A stretch of DNA of 64,000 nucleotides from Auanema rhodensis (lineage: Eukaryota > Nematoda > Chromadorea > Rhabditida > Rhabditidae), in NCBI GenBank assembly GCA_964057225.1, contig OZ059899.1:3348001-3412000 (forward strand). The letters are read 5' to 3'. The notes under the pieces were generated by a model. That model saw nothing but the letters and a program-made list of their open reading frames with translations. It ran no database searches and was not told where the DNA came from. The position numbers and the translations under genes were made by a program. Positions 38,901 to 52,293 of the stretch are shown in pieces. Positions within the stretch are counted from its first letter, which is position 1, and each line of letters starts with the position of its first letter.

Positions 38901-39307
38901 CCATCGTTTTTGTCTTAAAAAATAGAATCTAAAAACATCTACTTTTTGCTAAGTTATTTTGAAATTTTTCGAAAAAATTTTTGTCAAAATGTTTTTGGAA
39001 GCAATGTTGAGTGTACATGGAAACTCAACATACACTAATGCATCATTTTTCAAACGATCATAACTAATTTTTGTATTAAGCGTTTCTCAATGTAGTATAG
39101 TGCATTCGATGCGGATTTTCAAGCTGCGTCGATCTGTGTTATCAGATTTGCGCTAGCTTAAAAATGCACCGAGATATCAACTGATATAAGTTCACACATA
39201 TATACCCGATTTTCACCCTGAAGAATTAATTTTTTCGTTAAATAACCTTGTCCATCGTTTTTGTCTTGAAAAATAGAATCTTAAAACATCTACTTTTTGC
39301 TAAATTA
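32640..39307. repeat. Second copy of 1-6668 (19 monomers), offset 32639 bp
   Basis: Monomers 32640 to 38957 match monomers 1 to 6318 one for one, including rare markers: gtttttgcc (33693 and 1054), attattctg boundaries (34746 and 2107), the G343 deletion, gaaaaaataa (35096 and 2457), gctgaatt (35798 and 3159), then j-k and a to h. The spacing, 32639 bp, is exactly 93 monomers less four single-base deletions. I noticed only about four differences: two at 1405/34044 (the latter has cccagaag), gatgcagat in 4212 only and gtatttg in 4914 only. The two copies diverge after h: 6669 is monomer i, but 39308 is monomer a. Confidence 0.88.
34746..35095. repeat. 350-bp monomer with G343 deleted (second copy)
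   Basis: This is the duplicate of 2107-2456: it begins ttctg, carries taaacg and aaaaaagg, and ends ctactttttctaaatt with one base missing. It confirms that the 32.6 kb-spaced blocks descend from one ancestor. Confidence 0.9.
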
Positions 39308-40710
39308 TTTTGAAATTTTTCGAAAAAATTTTTGTCAAAATGTTTTTGGAAGCAATGTTGAGTGTACATGGAAACTCAACATATACTAATGCATCATTTT
39401 TCAAACGATCATAACTAATTTTTGTATCAAGTGTTTCTCAATGTAGTATAGTGCATTCGATGCGGATTTTTAAGCTGCGTCGATCTGTGTTATCAGATTT
39501 GCGCTAGCTTAAAAATGCACCGAGATATCAACTGATATAAGTTCACACTTATATCCTCGATTTTCACCCTGAATAATTAATTTTTTCGTTGAATAACATT
39601 GTCTATCGTCTTTGCCTTGAGAAATGGAATCTAAAAACATCTACTTTTTGCTAAATTATTTTGAAATTTTTTGAAAAAATTTTTGTCAAAATGTTTTTGG
39701 AAGCAATGTTGAGTGTACATGGAAACTCAACATACACTAATGCATCATTTTTCAAACGATGATAACTAATTTTTGTATTAAGCGTTTCTCAATGTAGTAT
39801 AGTGCATTCGATGCGGATTTTTAAGCTGCGTCGATCTGTGTTATCAGATTTGCGCTAGCTTAAAAATGCACCGAGATATCAACTGATATAAGTTCACACT
39901 TATATCCTCGATTTTCACCCTGAATAATTAATTTTTTCGTTGAATAACATTGTCTATCGTCTTTGCCTTGAGAAATGGAATCTAAAAACATCTACTTTTT
40001 GCTAAATTATTTTGAAATTTTTCGAATAAATTTTTGTCAAAATGTTTTTGGAAGCAATGTTGAGTGTACATGGAAACTCAACATACACTAATGCATCATT
40101 TTTCAAACGATCATAACTAATTTTTGTATTAAGCGTTTCTCAATGTAGTATAGTGCATTCGATGCGGATTTTTAAGCTGCTTCGATCTGTGTTATCAGAT
40201 TTGCGCTAGCTTAAAAATGCACCGAGATATCAACTGATATAAGTTCACACTTATATCCTCGATTTTCACCCTGAAGAAATAATTTTTTCGTTGAATAACA
40301 TTGTCCATCGTCTTTGCCTTGAAAAAAGGAATCTAAAAACATCTACTTTTTGCTAAATTATTTTGAATTTTTCGAAAAAATTTTTGTCAAAATGTTTTTG
40401 GAAGCAATGTTGAGTGTACATGGAAACTCAACATACACTAATGCATCATTTTTCAAACGATCATAACTAATTTTTGTATTAAGCGTTTCTCAATGTAGTA
40501 TAGTGCATTCGATGCGGATTTTTAAGCTGCGTCGATCTGTGTTATCAGATTTGCGCTAGCTTAAAAATGCACCGAGATATCAACTGATATAAGTTCACAC
40601 TTATATCCTCGATTTTCACCCTGAAGAATTAATTTTTTCGTTGAATAACATTGTCCATCGTCTTTGCCTTGAAAAATGGAATCTAAAAACATCTACTTTT
40701 TGCTAAATTA
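39308..40710. repeat. a, b', b'' and short-start c monomers (second junction)
   Basis: Monomers 39308 (a), 39659 (b') and 40010 (b'') match 15443-16495. Here they directly follow the h monomer of the second copy of unit 1. Monomer 40361 begins ttttgaattt, one base short, and has a plain type A body ending in gaaaaatgg; the next monomer starts ttctg. Compared with the first region (6669-15442), this path lacks 25 monomers between h and a, as expected from a deletion or contraction by unequal exchange between similar units. Confidence 0.83.
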
Positions 40711-42816
40711 TTCTGAAATTTTTCGAAAAAATTTTTGTCAAAATGTTTTTGGAAGCAATGTTGAGTGTACATGGAAACTCAACATACACTAATGCATCAT
40801 TTTTCAAACGATCATAACTAATTTTTGTATTAAGCGTTTCTCAATGTAGTATAGTGCATTCGATGCGGATTTTCAAGCTGCGTCGATCTGTGTTATCAGA
40901 TTTGCGCTAGCTTAAAAATGCACCGAGATATCAACTGATATAAGTTCACACATATATACCCGATTTTCACCCTGAAGAATTAATTTTTTCGTTAAATAAC
41001 CTTGTCCATCGTTTTTGTCTTAAAAAATAGAATCTAAAAACATCTACTTTTTGCTAAATTATTTTGAAATTTTTCGAAAAAATTTTTGTCAAAATGTTTT
41101 TGGAAGCAATGTTGAGTGTACATGGAAACTCAACATACACTAATGCATCATTTTTCAAACGATCATAACTAATTTTTGTATTAAGCGTTTCTCAATGTAG
41201 TATAGTGCATTCGATGCGGATTTTCAAGCTGCGTCGATCTGTGTTATCAGATTTGCGCTAGCTTAAAAATGCACCGAGATATCAACTGATATAAGTTCAC
41301 ACATATATACCCGATTTTCACCCTGAAGAATTAATTTTTTCGTTAAATAACCTTGTCCATCGTCTTTGTCTTGAAAAATAGAATCTAAAAACATCTACTT
41401 TTTGCTAAATTATTTTGAAATTTTTCGAAAAAATTTTTGTCAAAATGTTTTTGGAAGCAATGTTGAGTGTACATGGAAACTCAACATACACTAATGCATC
41501 ATTTTTCAAACGATCATAACTAATTTTTGTATCAAGTGTTTCTCAATGTAGTATAGTGCATTCGATGCGGATTTTTAAGCTGCGTCGATCTGTGTTATCA
41601 GATTTGCGCTAGCTTAAAAATGCACCGAGATATCAACTGATATAAGTTCACACATATATACCCGATTTTCACCCTGAAGAATTAATTTTTTCGTTAAATA
41701 ACCTTGTCCATCGTTTTTGTCTTAAAAAATAGAATCATAAAACATCTACTTTTTGCTAAATTATTCTGAAATTTTTCGAAAAAATTTTTGTCAAAATGTT
41801 TTTGGAAGCAATGTTGAGTGTACATGGAAACTCAACATACACTAATGCATCATTTTTCAAACGATCATAACTAATTTTTGTATTAAGCGTTTCTCAATGT
41901 AGTATAGTGCATTCGATGCGGATTTTCAAGCTGCGTCGATCTGTGTTATCAGATTTGCGCTAGCTTAAAAATGCACCGAGATATCAACTGATATAAGTTC
42001 ACACATATATACCCGATTTTCACCCTGAAGAATTAATTTTTTCGTTAAATAACCTTGTCCATCGTTTTTGTCTTAAAAAATAGAATCTAAAAACATCTAC
42101 TTTTTGCTAAATTATTTTGAAATTTTTCGAAAAAATTTTTGTCAAAATGTTTTTGGAAGCAATGTTGAGTGTACATGGAAACTCAACATACACTAATGCA
42201 TCATTTTTCAAACGATCATAACTAATTTTTGTATTAAGCGTTTCTCAATGTAGTATAGTGCATTCGATGCGGATTTTCAAGCTGCGTCGATCTGTGTTAT
42301 CAGATTTGCGCTAGCTTAAAAATGCACCGAGATATCAACTGATATAAGTTCACACATATATACCCGATTTTCACCCTGAAGAATTAATTTTTTCGTTAAA
42401 TAACCTTGTCCATCGTCTTTGTCTTGAAAAATAAAATCTAAAAACATCTACTTTTTGCTAAATTATTTTGAAATTTTTCGAAAAAATTTTTGTCAAAATG
42501 TTTTTGGAAGCAATGTTGAGTATACATGGAAACTCAACATATACTAATGCATCATTTTTCAAACGATCATAACTAATTTTTGTATCAAGTGTTTCTCAAT
42601 GTAGTATAGTGCATTCGATGCGGATTTTCAAGCTGCGTCGATCTGTGTTATCAGATTTGCGCTAGCTTAAAAATGCACCGAGATATCAACTGATATAAGT
42701 TCACACATATATACCCGATTTTCACCCTGAAGAATTAATTTTTTCGTTAAATAACCTTGTCCATCGTTTTTGTCTTAAAAAATAGAATCTAAAAACATCT
42801 ACTTTTTGCTAAATTA
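40711..42816. repeat. Type B lead-in matching 16496-18600
   Basis: Six type B monomers (40711, 41062, 41413, 41764, 42115, 42466) follow the order of 16496 to 18250: d/g, e, f with atcataaaac, g after an attattctg boundary, e' with aaaataaaatc, then the monomer with gttgagtatac, catatac, tatcaagtg and ttttcaag. The last combination is rare, occurring only at 18250 and 42466 with a B end, so shared descent is well supported. After this point the two B blocks rearrange relative to each other. Confidence 0.83.
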
Positions 42817-45800
42817 TTTTGAAATTTTTCGAAAAAATTTTTGTCAAAATGTTTTTGGAAGCAATGTTGAGTGTACATGGAAACTCAACATACACTAATG
42901 CATCATTTTTCAAACGATCATAACTAATTTTTGTATTAAGCGTTTCTCAATGTAGTATAGTGCATTCGATGCGGATTTTCAAGCTGCGTCGATCTGTGTT
43001 ATCAGATTTGCGCTAGCTTAAAAATGCACCGAGATATCAACTGATATAAGTTCACACATATATACCCGATTTTCACCCTGAAGAATTAATTTTTTCGTTA
43101 AATAACCTTGTCCATCGTTTTTGTCTTAAAAAATAGAATCTAAAAACATCTACTTTTTGCTAAATTATTTTGAAATTTTTCGAAAAAATTTTTGTCAAAA
43201 TGTTTTTGGAAGCAATGTTGAGTGTACATGGAAACTCAACATACACTAATGCATCATTTTTCAAACGATCATAACTAATTTTTGTATTAAGCGTTTCTCA
43301 ATGTAGTATAGTGCATTCGATGCGGATTTTCAAGCTGCGTCGATCTGTGTTATCAGATTTGCGCTAGCTTAAAAATGCACCGAGATATCAACTGATATAA
43401 GTTCACACATATATACCCGATTTTCACCCTGAAGAATTAATTTTTTCGTTAAATAACCTTGTCCATCGTTTTTGTCTTAAAAAATAGAATCTAAAAACAT
43501 CTACTTTTTGCTAAATTATTTTGAAATTTTTCGAAAAAATTTTTGTCAAAATGTTTTTGGAAGCAATGTTGAGTGTACATGGAAACTCAACATACACTAA
43601 TGCATCATTTTTCAAACGATCATAACTAATTTTTGTATCAAGTGTTTCTCAATGTAGTATAGTGCATTCGATGCGGATTTTTAAGCTGCGTCGATCTGTG
43701 TTATCAGATTTGCGCTAGCTTAAAAATGCACCGAGATATCAACTGATATAAGTTCACACATATATACCCGATTTTCACCCTGAAGAATTAATTTTTTCGT
43801 TAAATAACCTTGTCCATCGTTTTTGTCTTAAAAAATAGAATCTAAAAACATCTACTTTTTGCTAAATTATTTTGAAATTTTTCGAAAAAATTTTTGTCAA
43901 AATGTTTTTGGAAGCAATGTTGAGTGTACATGGAAACTCAACATACACTAATGCATCATTTTTCAAACGATCATAACTAATTTTTGTATTAAGCGTTTCT
44001 CAATGTAGTATAGTGCATTCGATGCGGATTTTCAAGCTGCGTCGATCTGTGTTATCAGATTTGCGCTAGCTTAAAAATGCACCGAGATATCAACTGATAT
44101 AAGTTCACACATATATACCCGATTTTCACCCTGAAGAATTAATTTTTTCGTTAAATAACCTTGTCCATCGTTTTTGTCTTAAAAAATAGAATCTAAAAAC
44201 ATCTACTTTTTGCTAAATTATTTTGAAATTTTTCGAAAAAATTTTTGTCAAAATGTTTTTGGAAGCAATGTTGAGTGTACATGGAAACTCAACATACACT
44301 AATGCATCATTTTTCAAACGATCATAACTAATTTTTGTATCAAGTGTTTCTCAATGTAGTATAGTGCATTCGATGCGGATTTTTAAGCTGCGTCGATCTG
44401 TGTTATCAGATTTGCGCTAGCTTAAAAATGCACCGAGATATCAACTGATATAAGTTCACACATATATACCCGATTTTCACCCTGAAGAATTAATTTTTTC
44501 GTTAAATAACCTTGTCCATCGTTTTTGTCTTAAAAAATAGAATCATAAAACATCTACTTTTTGCTAAATTATTTTGAAATTTTTCGAAAAAATTTTTGTC
44601 AAAATGTTTTTGGAAGCAATGTTGAGTGTACATGGAAACTCAACATACACTAATGCATCATTTTTCAAACGATCATAACTAATTTTTGTATTAAGCGTTT
44701 CTCAATGTAGTATAGTGCATTCGATGCGGATTTTCAAGCTGCGTCGATCTGTGTTATCAGATTTGCGCTAGCTTAAAAATGCACCGAGATATCAACTGAT
44801 ATAAGTTCACACATATATACCCGATTTTCACCCTGAAGAATTAATTTTTTCGTTAAATAACCTTGTCCATCGTTTTTGTCTTAAAAAATAGAATCTAAAA
44901 ACATCTACTTTTTGCTAAATTATTTTGAAATTTTTCGAAAAAATTTTTGTCAAAATGTTTTTGGAAGCAATGTTGAGTGTACATGGAAACTCAACATACA
45001 CTAATGCATCATTTTTCAAACGATCATAACTAATTTTTGTATTAAGCGTTTCTCAATGTAGTATAGTGCATTCGATGCGGATTTTCAAGCTGCGTCGATC
45101 TGTGTTATCAGATTTGCGCTAGCTTAAAAATGCACCGAGATATCAACTGATATAAGTTCACACATATATACCCGATTTTCACCCTGAAGAATTAATTTTT
45201 TCGTTAAATAACCTTGTCCATCGTTTTTGTCTTAAAAAATAGAATCTAAAAACATCTACTTTTTGCTAAATTATTTTGAAATTTTTCGAAAAAATTTTTG
45301 TCAAAATGTTTTTGGAAGCAATGTTGAGTGTACATGGAAACTCAACATACACTAATGCATCATTTTTCAAACGATCATAACTAATTTTTGTATCAAGTGT
45401 TTCTCAATGTAGTATAGTGCATTCGATGCGGATTTTTAAGCTGCGTCGATCTGTGTTATCAGATTTGCGCTAGCTTAAAAATGCACCGAGATATCAACTG
45501 ATATAAGTTCACACATATATACCCGATTTTCACCCTGAAGAATTAATTTTTTCGTTAAATAACCTTGTCCATCGTTTTTGTCTTAAAAAATAGAATCTAA
45601 AAACATCTACTTTTTGCTAAATTATTTTGAAATTTTTCGAAAAAATTTTTGTCAAAATGTTTTTGGAAGCAATGTTGAGTGTACATGGAAACTCAACATA
45701 CACTAATGCATCATTTTTCAAACGATCATAACTAATTTTTGTATTAAGCGTTTCTCAATGTAGTATAGTGCATTCGATGCGGATTTTCAAGCTGCGTCGA

Positions 45801-48081
45801 TCTGTGTTATCAGATTTGCGCTAGCTTAAAAATGCACCGAGATATCAACTGATATAAGTTCACACATATATACCCGATTTTCACCCTGAAGAATTAATTT
45901 TTTCGTTAAATAACCTTGTCCATCGTTTTTGTCTTAAAAAATAGAATCTAAAAACATCTACTTTTTGCTAAATTATTTTGAAATTTTTCGAAAAAATTTT
46001 TGTCAAAATGTTTTTGGAAGCAATGTTGAGTGTACATGGAAACTCAACATACACTAATGCATCATTTTTCAAACGATCATAACTAATTTTTGTATCAAGT
46101 GTTTCTCAATGTAGTATAGTGCATTCGATGCGGATTTTTAAGCTGCGTCGATCTGTGTTATCAGATTTGCGCTAGCTTAAAAATGCACCGAGATATCAAC
46201 TGATATAAGTTCACACATATATACCCGATTTTCACCCTGAAGAATTAATTTTTTCGTTAAATAACCTTGTCCATCGTTTTTCTCTTAAAAAATAGAATCT
46301 AAAAACATCTACTTTTTGCTAAATTATTTTGAAATTTTTCGAAAAAATTTTTGTCAAAATGTTTTTGGAAGCAATGTTGAGTGTACATGGAAACTCAACA
46401 TACACTAATGCATCATTTTTCAAACGATCATAACTAATTTTTGTATTAAGCGTTTCTCAATGTAGTATAGTGCATTCGATGCGGATTTTCAAGCTGCGTC
46501 GATCTGTGTTATCAGATTTGCGCTAGCTTAAAAATGCACCGAGATATCAACTGATATAAGTTCACACATATATACCCGATTTTCACCCTGAAGAATTAAT
46601 TTTTTCGTTAAATAACCTTGTCCATCGTTTTTGTCTTAAAAAATAGAATCTAAAAACATCTACTTTTTGCTAAATTATTTTGAAATTTTTCGAAAAAATT
46701 TTTGTCAAAATGTTTTTGGAAGCAATGTTGAGTGTACATGGAAACTCAACATACACTAATGCATCATTTTTCAAACGATCATAACTAATTTTTGTATTAA
46801 GCGTTTCTCAATGTAGTATAGTGCATTCGATGCGGATTTTCAAGCTGCGTCGATCTGTGTTATCAGATTTGCGCTAGCTTAAAAATGCACCGAGATATCA
46901 ACTGATATAAGTTCACACATATATACCCGATTTTCACCCTGAAGAATTAATTTTTTCGTTAAATAACCTTGTCCATCGTTTTTGTCTTAAAAAATAGAAT
47001 CTAAAAACATCTACTTTTTGCTAAATTATTTTGAAATTTTTCGAAAAAATTTTTGTCAAAATGTTTTTGGAAGCAATGTTGAGTGTACATGGAAACTCAA
47101 CATACACTAATGCATCATTTTTCAAACGATCATAACTAATTTTTGTATCAAGTGTTTCTCAATGTAGTATAGTGCATTCGATGCGGATTTTTAAGCTGCG
47201 TCGATCTGTGTTATCAGATTTGCGCTAGCTTAAAAATGCACCGAGATATCAACTGATATAAGTTCACACATATATACCCGATTTTCACCCTGAAGAATTA
47301 ATTTTTTCGTTAAATAACCTTGTCCATCGTTTTTGACTTAAAAAATAGAATCTAAAAACATCTACTTTTTGCTAAATTATTTTGAAATTTTTCGAAAAAA
47401 TTTTTGTCAAAATGTTTTTGGAAGCAATGTTGAGTGTACATGGAAACTCAACATACACTAATGCATCATTTTTCAAACGATCATAACTAATTTTTGTATT
47501 AAGCGTTTCTCAATGTAGTATAGTGCATTCGATGCGGATTTTCAAGCTGCGTCGATCTGTGTTATCAGATTTGCGCTAGCTTAAAAATGCACCGAGATAT
47601 CAACTGATATAAGTTCACACATATATACCCGATTTTCACCCTGAAGAATTAATTTTTTCGTTAAATAACCTTGTCCATCGTTTTTGTCTTAAAAAATAGA
47701 ATCTAAAAACATCTACTTTTTGCTAAATTATTTTGAAATTTTTCGAAAAAATTTTTGTCAAAATGTTTTTGGAAGCAATGTTGAGTGTACATGGAAACTC
47801 AACATACACTAATGCATCATTTTTCAAACGATCATAACTAATTTTTGTATCAAGTGTTTCTCAATGTAGTATAGTGCATTCGATGCGGATTTTTAAGCTG
47901 CGTCGATCTGTGTTATCAGATTTGCGCTAGCTTAAAAATGCACCGAGATATCAACTGATATAAGTTCACACATATATACCCGATTTTCACCCTGAAGAAT
48001 TAATTTTTTCGTTAAATAACCTTGTCCATCGTTTTTGTCTTAAAAAATAGAATCTAAAAACATCTACTTTTTGCTAAATTA
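42817..48081. repeat. Pentamer higher-order repeat (1755 bp), three copies, all type B
   Basis: Copies are 42817-44571, 44572-46326 and 46327-48081. Each has the order g, g, f, g, f, where g is taagcg plus ggattttcaag and f is tatcaagtg plus ggatttttaag. Copy-specific marks are atcataaaac in 44221, tttttctctt in 45976 and tttttgactt in 47029. The f/g alternation resembles the first B block, but only here does it settle into a constant five-monomer period. Confidence 0.85.
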
Positions 48082-49836
48082 TTTTGAAATTTTTCGAAAA
48101 AATTTTTGTCAAAATGTTTTTGGAAGCAATGTTGAGTGTACATGGAAACTCAACATACACTAATGCATCATTTTTCAAACGATCATAACTAATTTTTGTA
48201 TTAAGCGTTTCTCAATGTAGTATAGTGCATTCGATGCGGATTTTCAAGCTGCGTCGATCTGTGTTATCAGATTTGCGCTAGCTTAAAAATGCACCGAGAT
48301 ATCAACTGATATAAGTTCACACATATATACCCGATTTTCACCCTGAAGAATTAATTTTTTCGTTAAATAACCTTGTCCATCGTTTTTGTCTTAAAAAATA
48401 GAATCTAAAAACATCTACTTTTTGCTAAATTATTTTGAAATTTTTCGAAAAAATTTTTGTCAAAATGTTTTTGGAAGCAATGTTGAGTGTACATGGAAAC
48501 TCAACATACACTAATGCATCATTTTTCAAACGATCATAACTAATTTTTGTATCAAGTGTTTCTCAATGTAGTATAGTGCATTCGATGCGGATTTTTAAGC
48601 TGCGTCGATCTGTGTTATCAGATTTGCGCTAGCTTAAAAATGCACCGAGATATCAACTGATATAAGTTCACACATATATACCCGATTTTCACCCTGAAGA
48701 ATTAATTTTTTCGTTAAATAACCTTGTCCATCGTTTTTCTCTTAAAAAATAGAATCTAAAAACATCTACTTTTTGCTAAATTATTTTGAAATTTTTCGAA
48801 AAAATTTTTGTCAAAATGTTTTTGGAAGCAATGTTGAGTGTACATGGAAACTCAACATACACTAATGCATCATTTTTCAAACGATCATAACTAATTTTTG
48901 TATTAAGCGTTTCTCAATGTAGTATAGTGCATTCGATGCGGATTTTCAAGCTGCGTCGATCTGTGTTATCAGATTTGCGCTAGCTTAAAAATGCACCGAG
49001 ATATCAACTGATATAAGTTCACACATATATACCCGATTTTCACCCTGAAGAGTTAATTTTTTCGTTAAATAACCTTGTCCATCGTTTTTGTCTTAAAAAA
49101 TAGAATCTAAAAACATCTACTTTTTGCTAAATTATTTTGAAATTTTTCGAAAAAATTTTTGTCAAAATGTTTTTGGAAGCAATGTTGAGTGTACATGGAA
49201 ACTCAACATACACTAATGCATCATTTTTCAAACGATCATAACTAATTTTTGTATTAAGCGTTTCTCAATGTAGTATAGTGCATTCGATGCGGATTTTCAA
49301 GCTGCGTCGATCTGTGTTATCAGATTTGCGCTAGCTTAAAAATGCACCGAGATATCAACTGATATAAGTTCACACATATATACCCGATTTTCACCCTGAA
49401 GAATTAATTTTTTCGTTAAATAACCTTGTCCATCGTTTTTGTCTTAAAAAATAGAATCTAAAAACATCTACTTTTTGCTAAATTATTTTGAAATTTTTCA
49501 AAAAAATTTTTGTCAAAATGTTTTTGGAAGCAATGTTGAGTGTACATGGAAACTCAACATACACTAATGCATCATTTTTCAAACGATCATAACTAATTTT
49601 TGTATTAAGCGTTTCTCAATGTAGTATAGTGCATTCGATGCGGATTTTCAAGCTGCGTCGATCTGTGTTATCAGATTTGCGCTAGCTTAAAAATGCACCG
49701 AGATATCAACTGATATAAGTTCACACATATATACCCGATTTTCACCCTGAAGAATTAATTTTTTCGTTAAATAACCTTGTCCATCGTCTTTGTCTTGAAA
49801 AATAAAATCTAAAAACATCTACTTTTTGCTAAATTA
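48082..49836. repeat. End of second type B block, 5 monomers
   Basis: The order is g (48082), f with tttttctctt (48433), g with gaagagttaat (48784), g (49135), then 49486 with a ttttcaaaaaaat start and aaaataaaatc. The tttttctctt mark also occurs in 45976, seven monomers upstream, so this end includes a copied piece of the pentamer region. The aaaataaaatc monomer again precedes a catatac/tatcaagtg monomer with a type A end (49837), the cassette seen at 23515/23866. Confidence 0.82.
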
Positions 49837-50187
49837 TTTTGAAATTTTTCGAAAAAATTTTTGTCAAAATGTTTTTGGAAGCAATGTTGAGTATACATGG
49901 AAACTCAACATATACTAATGCATCATTTTTCAAACGATCATAACTAATTTTTGTATCAAGTGTTTCTCAATGTAGTATAGTGCATTCGATGCGGATTTTT
50001 AAGCTGCGTCGATCTGTGTTATCAGATTTGCGCTAGCTTAAAAATGCACCGAGATATCAACTGATATAAGTTCACACTTATATCCTCGATTTTCACCCTG
50101 AAGAATTAATTTTTTCGTTGAATAACATTGTCTATCGTCTTTGCCTTGAGAAATGGAATCTAAAAACATCTACTTTTTGCTAAATTA

Positions 50188-50538
50188 TTTTGAAATTTTT
50201 CGAAAAAATTTTTGTCAAAATGTTTTTGGAAGCAATGTTGAGTGTACATGGAAACTCAACATACACTAATGCATCATTTTTCAAAAGATCATAACTTATT
50301 TTTTCATCAAGCGTTTTTCAATGTAGTATAGTGCATTCGATGCGGATTTTTAAGCTGCGTCGATCTGTGTTATCAGATTTGCGGTAGCTTAAAAATGCAC
50401 CGAGATATCAACTGATATAAGTTCACACTTATATCCTCGATTTTCACCCTGAAGAATTAATTTTTTCGTTGAATAACATTGTCTATCGTCTTTGCCTTGA
50501 GAAATGGAATCTAAAAACATCTACTTTTCGCTAAATTA
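50188..50538. repeat. Monomer with a diverged patch (copy 1)
   Basis: Within about 32 bp (50286-50317) this type A monomer differs from consensus at C99A, A110T, G117T, T118C, T121C and C130T, giving caaaagatc, cttattttttc and gcgtttttc. The rest is nearly standard, apart from C197G (gcggtagc). Such clustering is unlike the scattered single changes elsewhere. It suggests a conversion tract from a more distant relative of the satellite. Confidence 0.85.
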
Positions 50539-52293
50539 TTTTGAAATTTTTCGAAAAAATTTTTGTCAAAATGTTTTTGGAAGCAATGTTGAGTGTACAT
50601 GGAAACTCAACATACACTAATGCATCATTTTTCAAACGATCATAACTAATTTTTGTATCAAGCGTTTTTCAATGTAGTATAGTGCATTCGATGCGGAGTT
50701 TTAAGCTGCGTCGATCTGTGTTATCAGATTTGCGCTAGCTTAAAAATGCACCGAGATATCAACTGATATAAGTTCACACTTATATCCTCGATTTTCACCC
50801 TGAAGAATTAATTTTTTCGTTGAATAACATTGTCCATCGTCTTTGCCTTGAAAAAAGGAATCTAAAAACATCTACTTTTTGCTAAATTATTTTGAAATTT
50901 TTCGAAAAAATTTTTGTCAAAATGTTTTTGGAAGCAATGTTGAGTGTACATGGAAACTCAACATACACTAATGCATCATTTTTCAAACGATCATAACTAA
51001 TTTTTGTATCAAGCGTTTTTCAATGTAGTATAGTGCATTCGATGCGGAGTTTTAAGCTGCGTCGATCTGTGTTATCAGATTTGCGCTAGCTTAAAAATGC
51101 ACCGAGATATCAACTGATATAAGTTCACACTTATATCCTCGATTTTCACCCTGAAGAATTAATTTTTTCGTTGAATAACATTGTCCATCGTCTTTGCCTT
51201 GAAAAAAGGAATCTAAAAACATCTACTTTTTGCTAAATTATTTTGAAATTTTTCGAAAAAATTTTTGTCAAAATGTTTTTGGAAGCAATGTTGAGTGTAC
51301 ATGGAAACTCAACATACACTAATGCATCATTTTTCAAACGATCATAACTAATTTTTGTATTAAGCGTTTCTCAATGTAGTATAGTGCATTCGATGCGGAT
51401 TTTTAAGCTGCGTCGATCTGTGTTATCAGATTTGCGCTAGCTTAAAAATGCACCGAGATATCAACTGATATAAGTTCACACTTATATCCTCGATTTTCAC
51501 CCTGAAGAATTAATTTTTTCGTTGAATAACATTGTCCATCGTCTTTGCCTTGAAAAATGGAATCTTAAAACATCTACTTTTTGCTAAATTATTTTGAAAT
51601 TTTTCGAAAAAATTTTTGTCAAAATGTTTTTGGAAGCAATGTTGAGTGTACATGGAAACTCAACATACACTAATGCATCATTTTTCAAACGATCATAACT
51701 AATTTTTGTATCAAATGTTTCTCAATGTAGTATAGTGCATTCGATGCGGATTTTTAAGCTGCGTCGATCTGTGTTATCAGATTTGCGCTAGCTTAAAAAT
51801 GCACCGAGATATCAACTGATATAAGTTCACACTTATATCCTCGATTTTCACCCTGAAGAATTAATTTTTTCGTTGAATAACATTGTCTATCGTCTTTGCC
51901 TTGAGAAATGGAATCTAAAAACATCTACTTTTCGCTAAATTATTTTGAAATTTTTCGAAAAAATTTTTGTCAAAATGTTTTTGGAAGCAATGTTGAGTGT
52001 ACATGGAAACTCAACATACACTAAAGCATCATTTTTCAAACGATCATAACTAATTTTTGTATCAAGCGTTTTTCAATGTAGTATAGTGCATTCGATGCGG
52101 AGTTTTAAGCTGCGTCGATCTGTGTTATCAGATTTGCGCTAGCTTAAAAATGCACCGAGATATCAACTGATATAAGTTCACACTTATATCCTCGATTTTC
52201 ACCCTGAAGAATTAATTTTTTCGTTGAATAACATTGTCCATCGTCTTTGCCTTGAGAAAAGGAATCTAAAAACATCTACTTTTTGCTAAATTA

